Shown: positions 1-8,545, counted from the stretch's first letter. The stretch: DNA of 64,000 bases from Siphonodentalium dalli (GCA_032622095.1 CP136064.1:252776484-252840483); one strand, 5' to 3'. The notes: generated from the sequence alone by a model not told the origin. Numbers and translations: made by a program.

Positions 1-74
1 GGGATTCGAACCCACGCCGGGAAGACCCGACTGCGACCTGAACGCAGCGCATTAGACCACTCGGCCATCCTGAC
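1..74 (-). tRNA. tRNA-Leu(CAG), cut by window edge
   Basis: The ten 3'-terminal bases lie outside the window. The D-stem carries the GGC to TGC change (GCATTAG on the + strand) also seen in the Leu genes of units 3, 18, 21, 24 and 26. Anticodon CAG is intact. Confidence 0.9.
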
Positions 75-343
75 TACAGAAAGACTGCAACAGTATCCTG
101 CTCAAAGTGAGACAATGGTATTGTGGATATATTTTAGTTCCCTTCTGGCTGTCGTTGCATTCTTAACGCACACATCCGATTGCTGATTTTTTGGTGGGTA
201 TATGATAAATGTACGTGATTCTATATAGTTATATTATGGCTATTAAGTTTTCATAAACAGGCCTTCTTGGACATAAAACATAATTTTATATTTTGTTTTC
301 AAATCAGCGAAAATGCGTTATGAAGAGCACTGTTTTCATTACT

Positions 344-416
344 GTCCCAGTAGCTCAGCGGATAGAGCGCTGGACTTCTAATCCAGAGGCCGTGGGTTCG
401 ATCCCCACCTGGGATG
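344..416 (+). tRNA. tRNA-Arg(TCT), unit 1 (reference copy)
   Basis: A 73-nt gene that decodes AGA. It folds as a 7-bp acceptor stem (G1:U72 wobble), a 4-bp D-stem with an 8-nt loop containing A20, the anticodon stem CTGGA/TCCAG around CTTCTAA, a 5-nt variable loop and the T-arm GTGGG/CCCAC with TTCGATC. The discriminator is G. A20 and C35 are the arginine identity bases known in most eukaryotes. The A box (TAGCTCAGCGG) and B box (GGTTCGATCC) fit the Pol III consensus. There is no intron, unlike many animal Arg(TCT) genes. TTTTT follows nine bases after the gene. CCA is not encoded. Confidence 0.97.
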
Positions 417-424
417 CACCGATA

Positions 425-429
425 TTTTT
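425..429 (+). terminator. Pol III T-run after tRNA-Arg
   Basis: TTTTT nine bases past the Arg discriminator; this spacer is repeated in the other units. Confidence 0.8.
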
Positions 430-516
430 AAATCTTGGAATCAAAATTCGGTCGTCGTGCCTTGCTGACCTGCAAAGCGATTGTTGACAAACTGTTGAAT
501 AACGAATATAATGTCT

Positions 517-523
517 TATAAAA
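517..523 (+). promoter_or_regulatory. TATA-like element upstream of tRNA-Gly(CCC)
   Basis: TATAAAA lies 18-24 bases before the Gly(CCC) gene. Upstream TATA-like motifs help position TFIIIB at some Pol III genes. The other four genes have no equally placed match. Its role is inferred. Confidence 0.4.
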
Positions 524-540
524 TGGTGTATTTATCGTAA

Positions 541-611
541 GCGCCGCTGGTGTAGTGGTATCATGCAAGATTCCCATTCTTGCGACCCGGGTTCGATTCC
601 CGGGCGGCGCA
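541..611 (+). tRNA. tRNA-Gly(CCC), unit 1 (reference copy)
   Basis: A 71-nt gene that decodes GGG. The acceptor is GCGCCGC/GCGGCGC with discriminator A. The anticodon arm is CAAGA-TTCCCAT-TCTTG and the T-arm CCGGG-TTCGATT-CCCGG. The sequence is close to identical to vertebrate Gly(CCC), which shows how conserved it is. The A box is TGGTGTAGTGG and the B box GGTTCGATTC. TTTTT follows at 621-625. The next four bases alternate between TATA-containing long and short forms among units. Confidence 0.97.
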
Positions 612-620
612 TATATCTAC

Positions 621-625
621 TTTTT
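621..625 (+). terminator. Pol III T-run after tRNA-Gly(CCC)
   Basis: TTTTT nine bases past the gene end, seven in units with the short TA form. Confidence 0.8.
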
Positions 626-654
626 CAGTTAAATATGACAGGCCATAATTTAGC

Positions 655-695
655 TGACATTTCTAATGGATTCAATTTTTAACAGAGGAATGTCA
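655..695 (+). other. Spacer inverted repeat between Gly(CCC) and iMet
   Basis: TGACATTTCT at 655-664 can pair with AGAGGAATGTCA ending at 695, giving a stem of about 10 bp with one G:U and a 21-nt loop. It recurs in the other units. No known RNA family is recognised. Confidence 0.4.
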
Positions 696-723
696 TTTTA
701 GAAAACCACCATTATTACCATGG

Positions 724-795
724 AGCAGAGTGGCGCAGTGGTAGCGTGCTGGGCCCATAACCCAGAGGTCCGAGGATCGAAACCTCGCTCTGCTA
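724..795 (+). tRNA. Initiator tRNA-Met(CAT), unit 1 (reference copy)
   Basis: A 72-nt gene. Initiator features are plain: A1:U72 at the top of the acceptor (AGCAGAG/CTCTGCT), three G:C pairs closing the anticodon loop (CTGGG-CCCATAA-CCCAG) and the T-loop ATCGAAA in place of TTCGAAT. Discriminator A. The T-stem is CGAGG/CCTCG. The A box is TGGCGCAGTGG and the B box GGATCGAAAC, as in other eukaryotic initiator genes. TTTT follows at 799-802. This is the reference for the shortened variants found in other units. Confidence 0.97.
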
Positions 796-798
796 ATA

Positions 799-802
799 TT
801 TT
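799..802 (+). terminator. Pol III T-run after tRNA-iMet
   Basis: TTTT four bases past the discriminator, the minimal Pol III stop. Confidence 0.75.
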
Positions 803-952
803 CGTCAAGGGGAGAGGAAGGAAGAATTATCACTTTGTTTGAAACTAAATACAGTAAGAATGTGCGTGTGTGTTTTAATGTTTATATTAAAATATGGTTT
901 TATTTATTATTGCTAGCAAATTAAAAAAAACGCTTCTTAAATGAATCGTGCA

Positions 953-983
953 CATGCATTTCAAGGGAGACTCGAAATGCATG
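953..983 (+). other. Perfect spacer inverted repeat upstream of Gly(GCC)
   Basis: CATGCATTTC (953-962) and GAAATGCATG (974-983) form a perfect 10-bp stem with an 11-nt loop. The pair recurs in the other units. In units 34, 36, 43 and 45 the left arm carries an extra CATG. In unit 4 the right arm has one change. Function unknown. Confidence 0.5.
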
Positions 984-1083
984 ACTTGTCCAGTCTATCG
1001 TTATAAAGTTCAAAGTCGCGTTGACTTCTCGACAACAAATGTGCTAGCTGCTCAAGAAGCTAAATTTGCGTTCATATCTCGCC

Positions 1084-1154
1084 GCATCGGTGGTTCAGTG
1101 GTAGAATGCTCGCCTGCCACGCGGGCGACCCGGGTTCGATTCCCGGCCGATGCA
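1084..1154 (+). tRNA. tRNA-Gly(GCC), unit 1 (reference copy)
   Basis: A 71-nt gene that decodes GGC and GGT. The acceptor is GCATCGG/CCGATGC with discriminator A. The anticodon arm is CTCGC-CTGCCAC-GCGGG and the T-arm CCGGG-TTCGATT-CCCGG. It differs from vertebrate Gly(GCC) by only a few bases. The A box is TGGTTCAGTGG and the B box GGTTCGATTC. Seven T residues at 1162-1168 end the transcript. It converges on the Leu gene across a 161-bp gap. Confidence 0.97.
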
Positions 1155-1161
1155 AAATAAG

Positions 1162-1168
1162 TTTTTTT
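1162..1168 (+). terminator. Pol III T-run after tRNA-Gly(GCC)
   Basis: Seven T residues, the longest terminator in the unit. Units 17, 19, 20, 22-26 and 37 have TTTTGTT instead, which keeps a four-T stop. Confidence 0.8.
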
Positions 1169-1304
1169 CACTGATTTTGTTTGTGGATATCCACCTCATT
1201 TTGGACTATGCAGTTTAATTGGGAACTTGAGAAAAACAAATTTCATTGGCACATAAATTTGTTTAAAGAAAACGGACGGACTTGCGATTCGCATTTCATC
1301 GAGC

Positions 1305-1308
1305 AAAA
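1305..1308 (-). terminator. Pol III T-run after tRNA-Leu
   Basis: AAAA on the + strand is TTTT in the Leu transcript, about seven bases past its 3' end. Confidence 0.7.
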
Positions 1309-1315
1309 TTACTGT

Positions 1316-1399
1316 TGTCCGAAGTGGGATTCGAAACCACGCCGGGAAGACCCGACTGCGACCTGAACGCAGCGCCTTAGACCACTCGGCCATCCTGAC
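1316..1399 (-). tRNA. tRNA-Leu(CAG), unit 1
   Basis: An 84-nt class II gene that decodes CTG and is the only gene on the minus strand. The consensus fold is acceptor GTCAGGA/TTCTGAC, discriminator A, 3-bp D-stem, anticodon arm CTGCG-TTCAGGT-CGCAG, a long variable arm CGGG-TCTT-CCCG and T-arm GTGGG-TTCGAAT-CCCAC. Copies fully matching this include 26459, 29107 and 30430. This unit-1 copy has two changes: TTCGGAC in the acceptor (A4:G69 mismatch) and GTGGT in the T-stem. It could still be transcribed, but its function is less certain. Confidence 0.9.
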
Positions 1400-1668
1400 T
1401 ACAGAAAGACTGCAACAGTATCCTGCTCAAAGTGAGACAATGGTATTGTGGATATATTTTAGTTCCCTTCTGGCTGTCGTTGCATTCTTAACGCACACAT
1501 CCGATTGCTGATTTTTTGGTGGGTATATGATAAATGTACGTGATTCTATATAGTTATATTATGGCTATTAAGTTTTCATAAACAGGCCTTCTTGGACATA
1601 AAACATAATTTTATATTTTGTTTTCAAATCAGCGAAAATGCGTTATGAAGAGCACTGTTTTCATTACT

Positions 1669-1741
1669 GTCCCAGTAGCTCAGCGGATAGAGCGCTGGAC
1701 TTCTAATCCAGAGGCCGTGGGTTCGATCCCCACCTGGGATG
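1669..1741 (+). tRNA. tRNA-Arg(TCT)
   Basis: Unit 2; as the reference copy at 344. Confidence 0.95.
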
Positions 1742-1865
1742 CACAGATATTTTTAAATCTTGGAATCAAAATTCGGTCGTCGTGCCTTGCTGACCTGCAA
1801 AGCGATTGTTGACAAACTGTTGAATAACGAATATAATGTCTTATAAAATGGTGTATTTATCGTAA

Positions 1866-1936
1866 GCGCCGCTGGTGTAGTGGTATCATGCAAGATTCCC
1901 ATTCTTGCGACCCGGGTTCGATTCCCGGGCGGCGCA
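1866..1936 (+). tRNA. tRNA-Gly(CCC)
   Basis: Unit 2; as the reference copy at 541. Confidence 0.95.
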
Positions 1937-2048
1937 TATATCTACTTTTTCAGTTAAATATGACAGGCCATAATTTAGCTGACATTTCTAATGGATTCAA
2001 TTTTTAACAGAGGAATGTCATTTTAGAAAACCACCATTATTACCATGG

Positions 2049-2118
2049 AGCAGAGTGGCGCAGTGGTAGCGTGCAGGGCCCATAACCCGAGTCCGAGGAT
2101 CGAAACCTCGCTCTGCTA
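2049..2118 (+). tRNA. tRNA-iMet(CAT), 70-nt short variant
   Basis: Unit 2; first of ten copies of a short class. The anticodon stem reads CAGGG/CCCGA, so only the three G:C pairs remain, and the variable loop has lost two bases. Anticodon, acceptor and T-arm are intact. Possibly a pseudogene. Confidence 0.75.
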
Positions 2119-2406
2119 ATATTTTCGTCAAGGGGAGAGGAAGGAAGAATTATCACTTTGTTTGAAAGTAAATACAGTAAGAATGTGCGTGTGTGTTTTA
2201 ATGTTTATATTAAAATATGGTTTTATTTATTATTGCTAGCAAATTAAAATAAACGCTTCTTAAATGAATCGTGCACATGCATTTCAAGGGAGACTCGAAA
2301 TGCATGACTTGTCCAGTCTATCGTTATAAAGTTCAAAGTCGCGTTGACTTCTCGACAACAAATGTGCTAGCTGCTCAAGAAGCTAAATTTGCGTTCATAT
2401 CTCGCC

Positions 2407-2477
2407 GCATCGGTGGTTCAGTGGTAGAATGCTCGCCTGCCACGCGGGCGACCCGGGTTCGATTCCCGGCCGATGCA
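2407..2477 (+). tRNA. tRNA-Gly(GCC)
   Basis: Unit 2; as the reference copy at 1084. Confidence 0.95.
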
Positions 2478-2638
2478 AAATAAGTTTTTTTCACTGATTT
2501 TGTTTGTGGATATCCACCTCATTTTGGACTATGCAGTTTAATTGGGAACTTGAGAAAAACAAATTTTATTGGCACATAAATTTGTTTAAAGAAAACGGAC
2601 GGACTTGCGATTCGCATTTCATCGAGCAAAATTACTGT

Positions 2639-2722
2639 TGTCCGAAGTGGGATTCGAACCCACGCCGGGAAGACCCGACTGCGACCTGAACGCAGCCCCT
2701 TAGACCACTCGGCCATCCTGAC
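2639..2722 (-). tRNA. tRNA-Leu(CAG), D-stem variant
   Basis: Unit 2; acceptor A4:G69 mismatch, and D-stem GGC changed to GGG, so the first D-stem pair is lost. Confidence 0.85.
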
Positions 2723-2991
2723 TACAGAAAGACTGCAACAGTATCCTGCTCAAAGTGAGACAATGGTATTGTGGATATATTTTAGTTCCCTTCTGGCTGT
2801 CGTTGCATTCTTAACGCACACATCCGATTGCTGATTTTTTGGTGGGTATATGATAAATGTACGTGATTCTATATAGTTATATTATGGCTATTAAGTTTTC
2901 ATAAACAGGCCTTCTTGGACATAAAACATAATTTTATATTTTGTTTTCAAATCAGCGAAAATGCGTTATGAAGAGCACTGTTTTCATTACT

Positions 2992-3064
2992 GTCCCAGTA
3001 GCTCAGCGGATAGAGCGCTGGACTTCTAATCCAGAGGCCGTGGGTTCGATCCCCACCTGGGATG
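2992..3064 (+). tRNA. tRNA-Arg(TCT)
   Basis: Unit 3; as the reference copy at 344. Confidence 0.95.
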
Positions 3065-3188
3065 CACAGATATTTTTAAATCTTGGAATCAAAATTCGGT
3101 CGTCGTGCCTTGCTGACCTGCAAAGCGATTGTTGACAAACTGTTGAATAACGAATATAATGTCTTATAAAATGGTGTATTTATCGTAA

Positions 3189-3259
3189 GCGCCGCTGGTG
3201 TAGTGGTATCATGCAAGATTCCCATTCTTGCGACCCGGGTTCGATTCCCGGGCGGCGCA
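3189..3259 (+). tRNA. tRNA-Gly(CCC)
   Basis: Unit 3; as the reference copy, with the short TA form downstream. Confidence 0.95.
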
Positions 3260-3369
3260 TATCTACTTTTTCAGTTAAATATGACAGGCCATAATTTAGC
3301 TGACATTTCTAATGGATTCAATTTTTAACAGAGGAATGTCATTTTAGAAAACCACCATTATTACCATGG

Positions 3370-3433
3370 AGCAGAGTGGCGCAGTGGTAGCGTGCTGGGC
3401 CCATAACCCGAGGATCGAAACCTCGCTCTGCTA
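3370..3433 (+). pseudogene. tRNA-iMet(CAT) pseudogene, 8-nt deletion
   Basis: Unit 3; only 64 nt. Eight bases (AGAGGTCC) between the CCC of the anticodon stem and the T-stem are gone, so the end of the anticodon stem, the variable loop and the start of the T-stem cannot form together. The B box and terminator remain, so it may be transcribed but should not fold. Confidence 0.85.
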
Positions 3434-3721
3434 ATATTTTCGTCAAGGGGAGAGGAAGGAAGAATTATCACTTTGTTTGAAACTAAATACAGTAAGAATG
3501 TGCGTGTGTGTTTTAATGTTTATATTAAAATATGGTTTTATTTATTATTGCTAGCAAATTAAAAAAAACGCTTCTTAAATGAATCGTGCACATGCATTTC
3601 AAGGGAGACTCGAAATGCATGACTTGTCCAGTCTATCGTTATAAAGTTCAAAGTCGCGTTGACTTCTCGACAACAAATGTGCTAGCTGCTCAAGAAGCTA
3701 AATTTGCGTTCATATCTCGCC

Positions 3722-3792
3722 GCATCGGTGGTTCAGTGGTAGAATGCTCGCCTGCCACGCGGGCGACCCGGGTTCGATTCCCGGCCGATGCA
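3722..3792 (+). tRNA. tRNA-Gly(GCC)
   Basis: Unit 3; as the reference copy. Confidence 0.95.
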
Positions 3793-3953
3793 AAATAAGT
3801 TTTTTTCACTGATTTTGTTTGTGGATATCCACCTCATTTTGGACTATGCAGTTTAATTGGGAACTTGAGAAAAACAAATTTCATTGGCACATAAATTTGT
3901 TTAAAGAAAACGGACGGACTTGCGATTCGCATTTCATCGAGCAAAATTACTGT

Positions 3954-4037
3954 TGTCAGAAGTGGGATTCGAACCCACGCCGGGAAGACCCGACTGCGAC
4001 CTGAACGCAGCGCATTAGACCACTCGGCCATCCTGAC
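3954..4037 (-). tRNA. tRNA-Leu(CAG), D-stem variant
   Basis: Unit 3; normal acceptor and variable arm, D-stem GGC changed to TGC, which loses one pair. Confidence 0.87.
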
Positions 4038-4306
4038 TACAGAAAGACTGCAACAGTATCCTGCTCAAAGTGAGACAATGGTATTGTGGATATATTTTAG
4101 TTCCCTTCTGGCTGTCGTTGCATTCTTAACGCACACATCCGATTGCTGATTTTTTGGTGGGTATATGATAAATGTACGTGATTCTATATAGTTATATTAT
4201 GGCTATTAAGTTTTCATAAACAGGCCTTCTTGGACATAAAACATAATTTTATATTTTGTTTTCAAATCAGCGAAAATGCGTTATGAAGAGCACTGTTTTC
4301 ATTACT

Positions 4307-4379
4307 GTCCCAGTAGCTCAGCGGATAGAGCGCTGGACTTCTAATCCAGAGGCCGTGGGTTCGATCCCCACCTGGGATG
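4307..4379 (+). tRNA. tRNA-Arg(TCT)
   Basis: Unit 4; as the reference copy. Confidence 0.95.
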
Positions 4380-4503
4380 CACCGATATTTTTAAATCTTG
4401 GAATCAAAATTCGGTCGTCGTGCCTTGCTGACCTGCAAAGCGATTGTTGACAAACTGTTGAATAACGAATATAATGTCTTATAAAATGGTGTATTTATCG
4501 TAA

Positions 4504-4574
4504 GCGCCGCTGGTGTAGTGGTATCATGCAAGATTCCCATTCTTGCGACCCGGGTTCGATTCCCGGGCGGCGCA
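4504..4574 (+). tRNA. tRNA-Gly(CCC)
   Basis: Unit 4; as the reference copy. Confidence 0.95.
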
Positions 4575-4686
4575 TATATCTACTTTTTCAGTTAAATATG
4601 ACAGGCCATAATTTAGCTGACATTTCTAATGGATTCAATTTTTAACAGAGGAATGTCATTTTAGAAAACCACCATTATTACCATGG

Positions 4687-4758
4687 AGCAGAGTGGCGCA
4701 GTGGTAGCGTGCTGGGCCCATAACCCAGAGGTCCGAGGATCGAAACCTCGCTCTGCTA
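4687..4758 (+). tRNA. tRNA-iMet(CAT)
   Basis: Unit 4; full-length 72-nt form. Confidence 0.95.
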
Positions 4759-5046
4759 ATATTTTCGTCAAGGGGAGAGGAAGGAAGAATTATCACTTTG
4801 TTTGAAACTAAATACAGTAAGAATGTGCGTGTGTGTTTTAATGTTTATATTAAAATATGGTTTTATTTATTATTGCTAGCAAATTAAAAAAAACGCTTCT
4901 TAAATGAATCGTGCACATGCATTTCAAGGGAGACTCGAATTGCATGACTTGTCCAGTCTATCGTTATAAAGTTCAAAGTCGCGTTGACTTCTCGACAACA
5001 AATGTGCTAGCTGCTCAAGAAGCTAAATTTGCGTTCATATCTCGCC

Positions 5047-5117
5047 GCATCGGTGGTTCAGTGGTAGAATGCTCGCCTGCCACGCGGGCGACCCGGGTTC
5101 GATTCCCGGCCGATGCA
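5047..5117 (+). tRNA. tRNA-Gly(GCC)
   Basis: Unit 4; as the reference copy. The upstream spacer hairpin has one mismatch here. Confidence 0.95.
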
Positions 5118-5278
5118 AAATAAGTTTTTTTCACTGATTTTGTTTGTGGATATCCACCTCATTTTGGACTATGCAGTTTAATTGGGAACTTGAGAAAAAC
5201 AAATTTCATTGGCACATAAATTTGTTTAAAGAAAACGGACGGACTTGCGATTCGCATTTCATCGAGCAAAATTACTGT

Positions 5279-5362
5279 TGTCCGAAGTGGGATTCGAAAC
5301 CACGCCGGGAAGACCCGACTGCGACCTGAACGCAGCGCCTTAGACCACTCGGCCATCCTGAC
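5279..5362 (-). tRNA. tRNA-Leu(CAG), acceptor and T-stem variant
   Basis: Unit 4; same two changes as the unit 1 copy (A4:G69, T-stem GTGGT). Confidence 0.83.
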
Positions 5363-5631
5363 TACAGAAAGACTGCAACAGTATCCTGCTCAAAGTGAGA
5401 CAATGGTATTGTGGATATATTTTAGTTCCCTTCTGGCTGTCGTTGCATTCTTAACGCACACATCCGATTGCTGATTTTTTGGTGGGTATATGATAAATGT
5501 ACGTGATTCTATATAGTTATATTATGGCTATTAAGTTTTCATAAACAGGCCTTCTTGGACATAAAACATAATTTTATATTTTGTTTTCAAATCAGCGAAA
5601 ATGCGTTATGAAGAGCACTGTTTTCATTACT

Positions 5632-5704
5632 GTCCCAGTAGCTCAGCGGATAGAGCGCTGGACTTCTAATCCAGAGGCCGTGGGTTCGATCCCCACCTGG
5701 GATG
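5632..5704 (+). tRNA. tRNA-Arg(TCT)
   Basis: Unit 5; as the reference copy. Confidence 0.95.
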
Positions 5705-5828
5705 CACAGATATTTTTAAATCTTGGAATCAAAATTCGGTCGTCGTGCCTTGCTGACCTGCAAAGCGATTGTTGACAAACTGTTGAATAACGAATATAAT
5801 GTCTTATAAAATGGTGTATTTATCGTAA

Positions 5829-5899
5829 GCGCCGCTGGTGTAGTGGTATCATGCAAGATTCCCATTCTTGCGACCCGGGTTCGATTCCCGGGCGGCGCA
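5829..5899 (+). tRNA. tRNA-Gly(CCC)
   Basis: Unit 5; as the reference copy. Confidence 0.95.
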
Positions 5900-6011
5900 T
5901 ATATCTACTTTTTCAGTTAAATATGACAGGCCATAATTTAGCTGACATTTCTAATGGATTCAATTTTTAACAGAGGAATGTCATTTTAGAAAACCACCAT
6001 TATTACCATGG

Positions 6012-6081
6012 AGCAGAGTGGCGCAGTGGTAGCGTGCAGGGCCCATAACCCGAGTCCGAGGATCGAAACCTCGCTCTGCTA
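6012..6081 (+). tRNA. tRNA-iMet(CAT), 70-nt short variant
   Basis: Unit 5; short class as at 2049. Confidence 0.75.
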
Positions 6082-6369
6082 ATATTTTCGTCAAGGGGAG
6101 AGGAAGGAAGAATTATCACTTTGTTTGAAAGTAAATACAGTAAGAATGTGCGTGTGTGTTTTAATGTTTATATTAAAATATGGTTTTATTTATTATTGCT
6201 AGCAAATTAAAATAAACGCTTCTTAAATGAATCGTGCACATGCATTTCAAGGGAGACTCGAAATGCATGACTTGTCCAGTCTATCGTTATAAAGTTCAAA
6301 GTCGCGTTGACTTCTCGACAACAAATGTGCTAGCTGCTCAAGAAGCTAAATTTGCGTTCATATCTCGCC

Positions 6370-6440
6370 GCATCGGTGGTTCAGTGGTAGAATGCTCGCC
6401 TGCCACGCGGGCGACCCGGGTTCGATTCCCGGCCGATGCA
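6370..6440 (+). tRNA. tRNA-Gly(GCC)
   Basis: Unit 5; as the reference copy. Confidence 0.95.
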
Positions 6441-6601
6441 AAATAAGTTTTTTTCACTGATTTTGTTTGTGGATATCCACCTCATTTTGGACTATGCAGT
6501 TTAATTGGGAACTTGAGAAAAACAAATTTCATTGGCACATAAATTTGTTTAAAGAAAACGGACGGACTTGCGATTCGCATTTCATCGAGCAAAATTACTG
6601 T

Positions 6602-6685
6602 TGTCCGAAGTGGGATTCGAACCCACGCCGGGAAGACCCGACTGCGACCTGAACGCAGCCCCTTAGACCACTCGGCCATCCTGAC
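6602..6685 (-). tRNA. tRNA-Leu(CAG), D-stem variant
   Basis: Unit 5; same pair of changes as the unit 2 copy. Confidence 0.85.
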
Positions 6686-6954
6686 TACAGAAAGACTGCA
6701 ACAGTATCCTGCTCAAAGTGAGACAATGGTATTGTGGATATATTTTAGTTCCCTTCTGGCTGTCGTTGCATTCTTAACGCACACATCCGATTGCTGATTT
6801 TTTGGTGGGTATATGATAAATGTACGTGATTCTATATAGTTATATTATGGCTATTAAGTTTTCATAAACAGGCCTTCTTGGACATAAAACATAATTTTAT
6901 ATTTTGTTTTCAAATCAGCGAAAATGCGTTATGAAGAGCACTGTTTTCATTACT

Positions 6955-7027
6955 GTCCCAGTAGCTCAGCGGATAGAGCGCTGGACTTCTAATCCAGAGG
7001 CCGTGGGTTCGATCCCCACCTGGGATG
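6955..7027 (+). tRNA. tRNA-Arg(TCT)
   Basis: Unit 6; as the reference copy. Confidence 0.95.
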
Positions 7028-7151
7028 CACCGATATTTTTAAATCTTGGAATCAAAATTCGGTCGTCGTGCCTTGCTGACCTGCAAAGCGATTGTTGACA
7101 AACTGTTGAATAACGAATATAATGTCTTATAAAATGGTGTATTTATCGTAA

Positions 7152-7222
7152 GCGCCGCTGGTGTAGTGGTATCATGCAAGATTCCCATTCTTGCGACCCG
7201 GGTTCGATTCCCGGGCGGCGCA
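7152..7222 (+). tRNA. tRNA-Gly(CCC)
   Basis: Unit 6; as the reference copy. Confidence 0.95.
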
Positions 7223-7334
7223 TATATCTACTTTTTCAGTTAAATATGACAGGCCATAATTTAGCTGACATTTCTAATGGATTCAATTTTTAACAGAGGA
7301 ATGTCATTTTAGAAAACCACCATTATTACCATGG

Positions 7335-7404
7335 AGCAGAGTGGCGCAGTGGTAGAGTGCAGGGCCCATAACCCGAGTCCGAGGATCGAAACCTCGCTCT
7401 GCTA
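7335..7404 (+). tRNA. tRNA-iMet(CAT), 70-nt short variant
   Basis: Unit 6; short class, with an added C to A change in the 3' D-stem (GTAGAGTG). Confidence 0.7.
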
Positions 7405-7692
7405 ATATTTTCGTCAAGGGGGGAGGAAGGAAGAATTATCACTTTGTTTGAAAGTAAATACAGTAAGAATGTGCGTGTGTGTTTTAATGTTTATATTAAA
7501 ATATGGTTTTATTTATTATTGCTAGCAAATTAAAATAAACGCTTCTTAAATGAATCGTGCACATGCATTTCAAGGGAGACTCGAAATGCATGACTTGTCC
7601 AGTCTATCGTTATAAAGTTCAAAGTCGCGTTGACTTCTCGACAACAAATGTGCTAGCTGCTCAAGAAGCTAAATTTGCGTTCATATGTCGCC

Positions 7693-7763
7693 GCATCGGT
7701 GGTTCAGTGGTAGAATGCTCGCCTGCCACGCGGGCGACCCGGGTTCGATTCCCGGCCGATGCA
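7693..7763 (+). tRNA. tRNA-Gly(GCC)
   Basis: Unit 6; gene as reference. The flank base CATATGTCG is shared with units 11, 14 and 16. Confidence 0.95.
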
Positions 7764-7924
7764 AAATAAGTTTTTTTCACTGATTTTGTTTGTGGATATC
7801 CACCTCATTTTGGACTATGCAGTTTAATTGGGAACTTGAGAAAAACAAATTTCATTGGCACATAAATTTGTTTAAAGAAAACGGACGGACTTGCGATTCG
7901 CATTTCATCGAGCAAAATTACTGT

Positions 7925-8008
7925 TGTCAGAAGTGGGATTCGAACCCACGCCTGGAAGACCCGACTGCGACCTGAACGCAGCGCCTTAGACCACTCGGCC
8001 ATCCTGAC
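7925..8008 (-). tRNA. tRNA-Leu(CAG), variable-arm variant
   Basis: Unit 6; acceptor normal, variable arm ends CCAG instead of CCCG, leaving a G:A mismatch. Confidence 0.87.
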
Positions 8009-8277
8009 TACAGAAAGACTGCAACAGTATCCTGCTCAAAGTGAGACAATGGTATTGTGGATATATTTTAGTTCCCTTCTGGCTGTCGTTGCATTCTTAA
8101 CGCACACATCCGATTGCTGATTTTTTGGTGGGTATATGATAAATGTACGTGATTCTATATAGTTATATTATGGCTATTAAGTTTTCATAAACAGGCCTTC
8201 TTGGACATAAAACATAATTTTATATTTTGTTTTCAAATCAGCGAAAATGCGTTATGAAGAGCACTGTTTTCATTACT

Positions 8278-8350
8278 GTCCCAGTAGCTCAGCGGATAGA
8301 GCGCTGGACTTCTAATCCAGAGGCCGTGGGTTCGATCCCCACCTGGGATG
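8278..8350 (+). tRNA. tRNA-Arg(TCT)
   Basis: Unit 7; as the reference copy. Confidence 0.95.
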
Positions 8351-8474
8351 CACAGATATTTTTAAATCTTGGAATCAAAATTCGGTCGTCGTGCCTTGCT
8401 GACCTGCAAAGCGATTGTTGACAAACTGTTGAATAACGAATATAATGTCTTATAAAATGGTGTATTTATCGTAA

Positions 8475-8545
8475 GCGCCGCTGGTGTAGTGGTATCATGC
8501 AAGATTCCCATTCTTGCGACCCGGGTTCGATTCCCGCGCGGCGCA
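8475..8545 (+). tRNA. tRNA-Gly(CCC), T-stem variant
   Basis: Unit 7; last T-stem base changed to C (CCCGC), so the outermost T-stem pair becomes C:C. Confidence 0.88.

Noticed and set aside
293-487. 64-codon ORF repeated in nearly every unit
   Set aside because: It is a translation of the tRNA-Arg gene plus spacer, starts at TTG, and its conservation follows from the tRNA and the array.
795-1083. Hidden 5S rRNA or snRNA gene in the largest spacer
   Set aside because: I looked for 5S-like and snRNA-like sequence and saw none; only the hairpin and AT-rich sequence are present.
948-1160. 70-codon ORF repeated in nearly every unit
   Set aside because: It covers the spacer hairpin and the Gly(GCC) gene in one frame. 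There is no protein family or independent coding signal.
1181-1366. 61-codon + strand ORF in most units
   Set aside because: It is the spacer and the complement of tRNA-Leu (KWDSNPRREDPTAT), not a gene.
1196-1393. 65-codon minus-strand ORF starting MAEWSKALRSGRSRVF
   Set aside because: This peptide is the well-known spurious translation of a tRNA-Leu gene.
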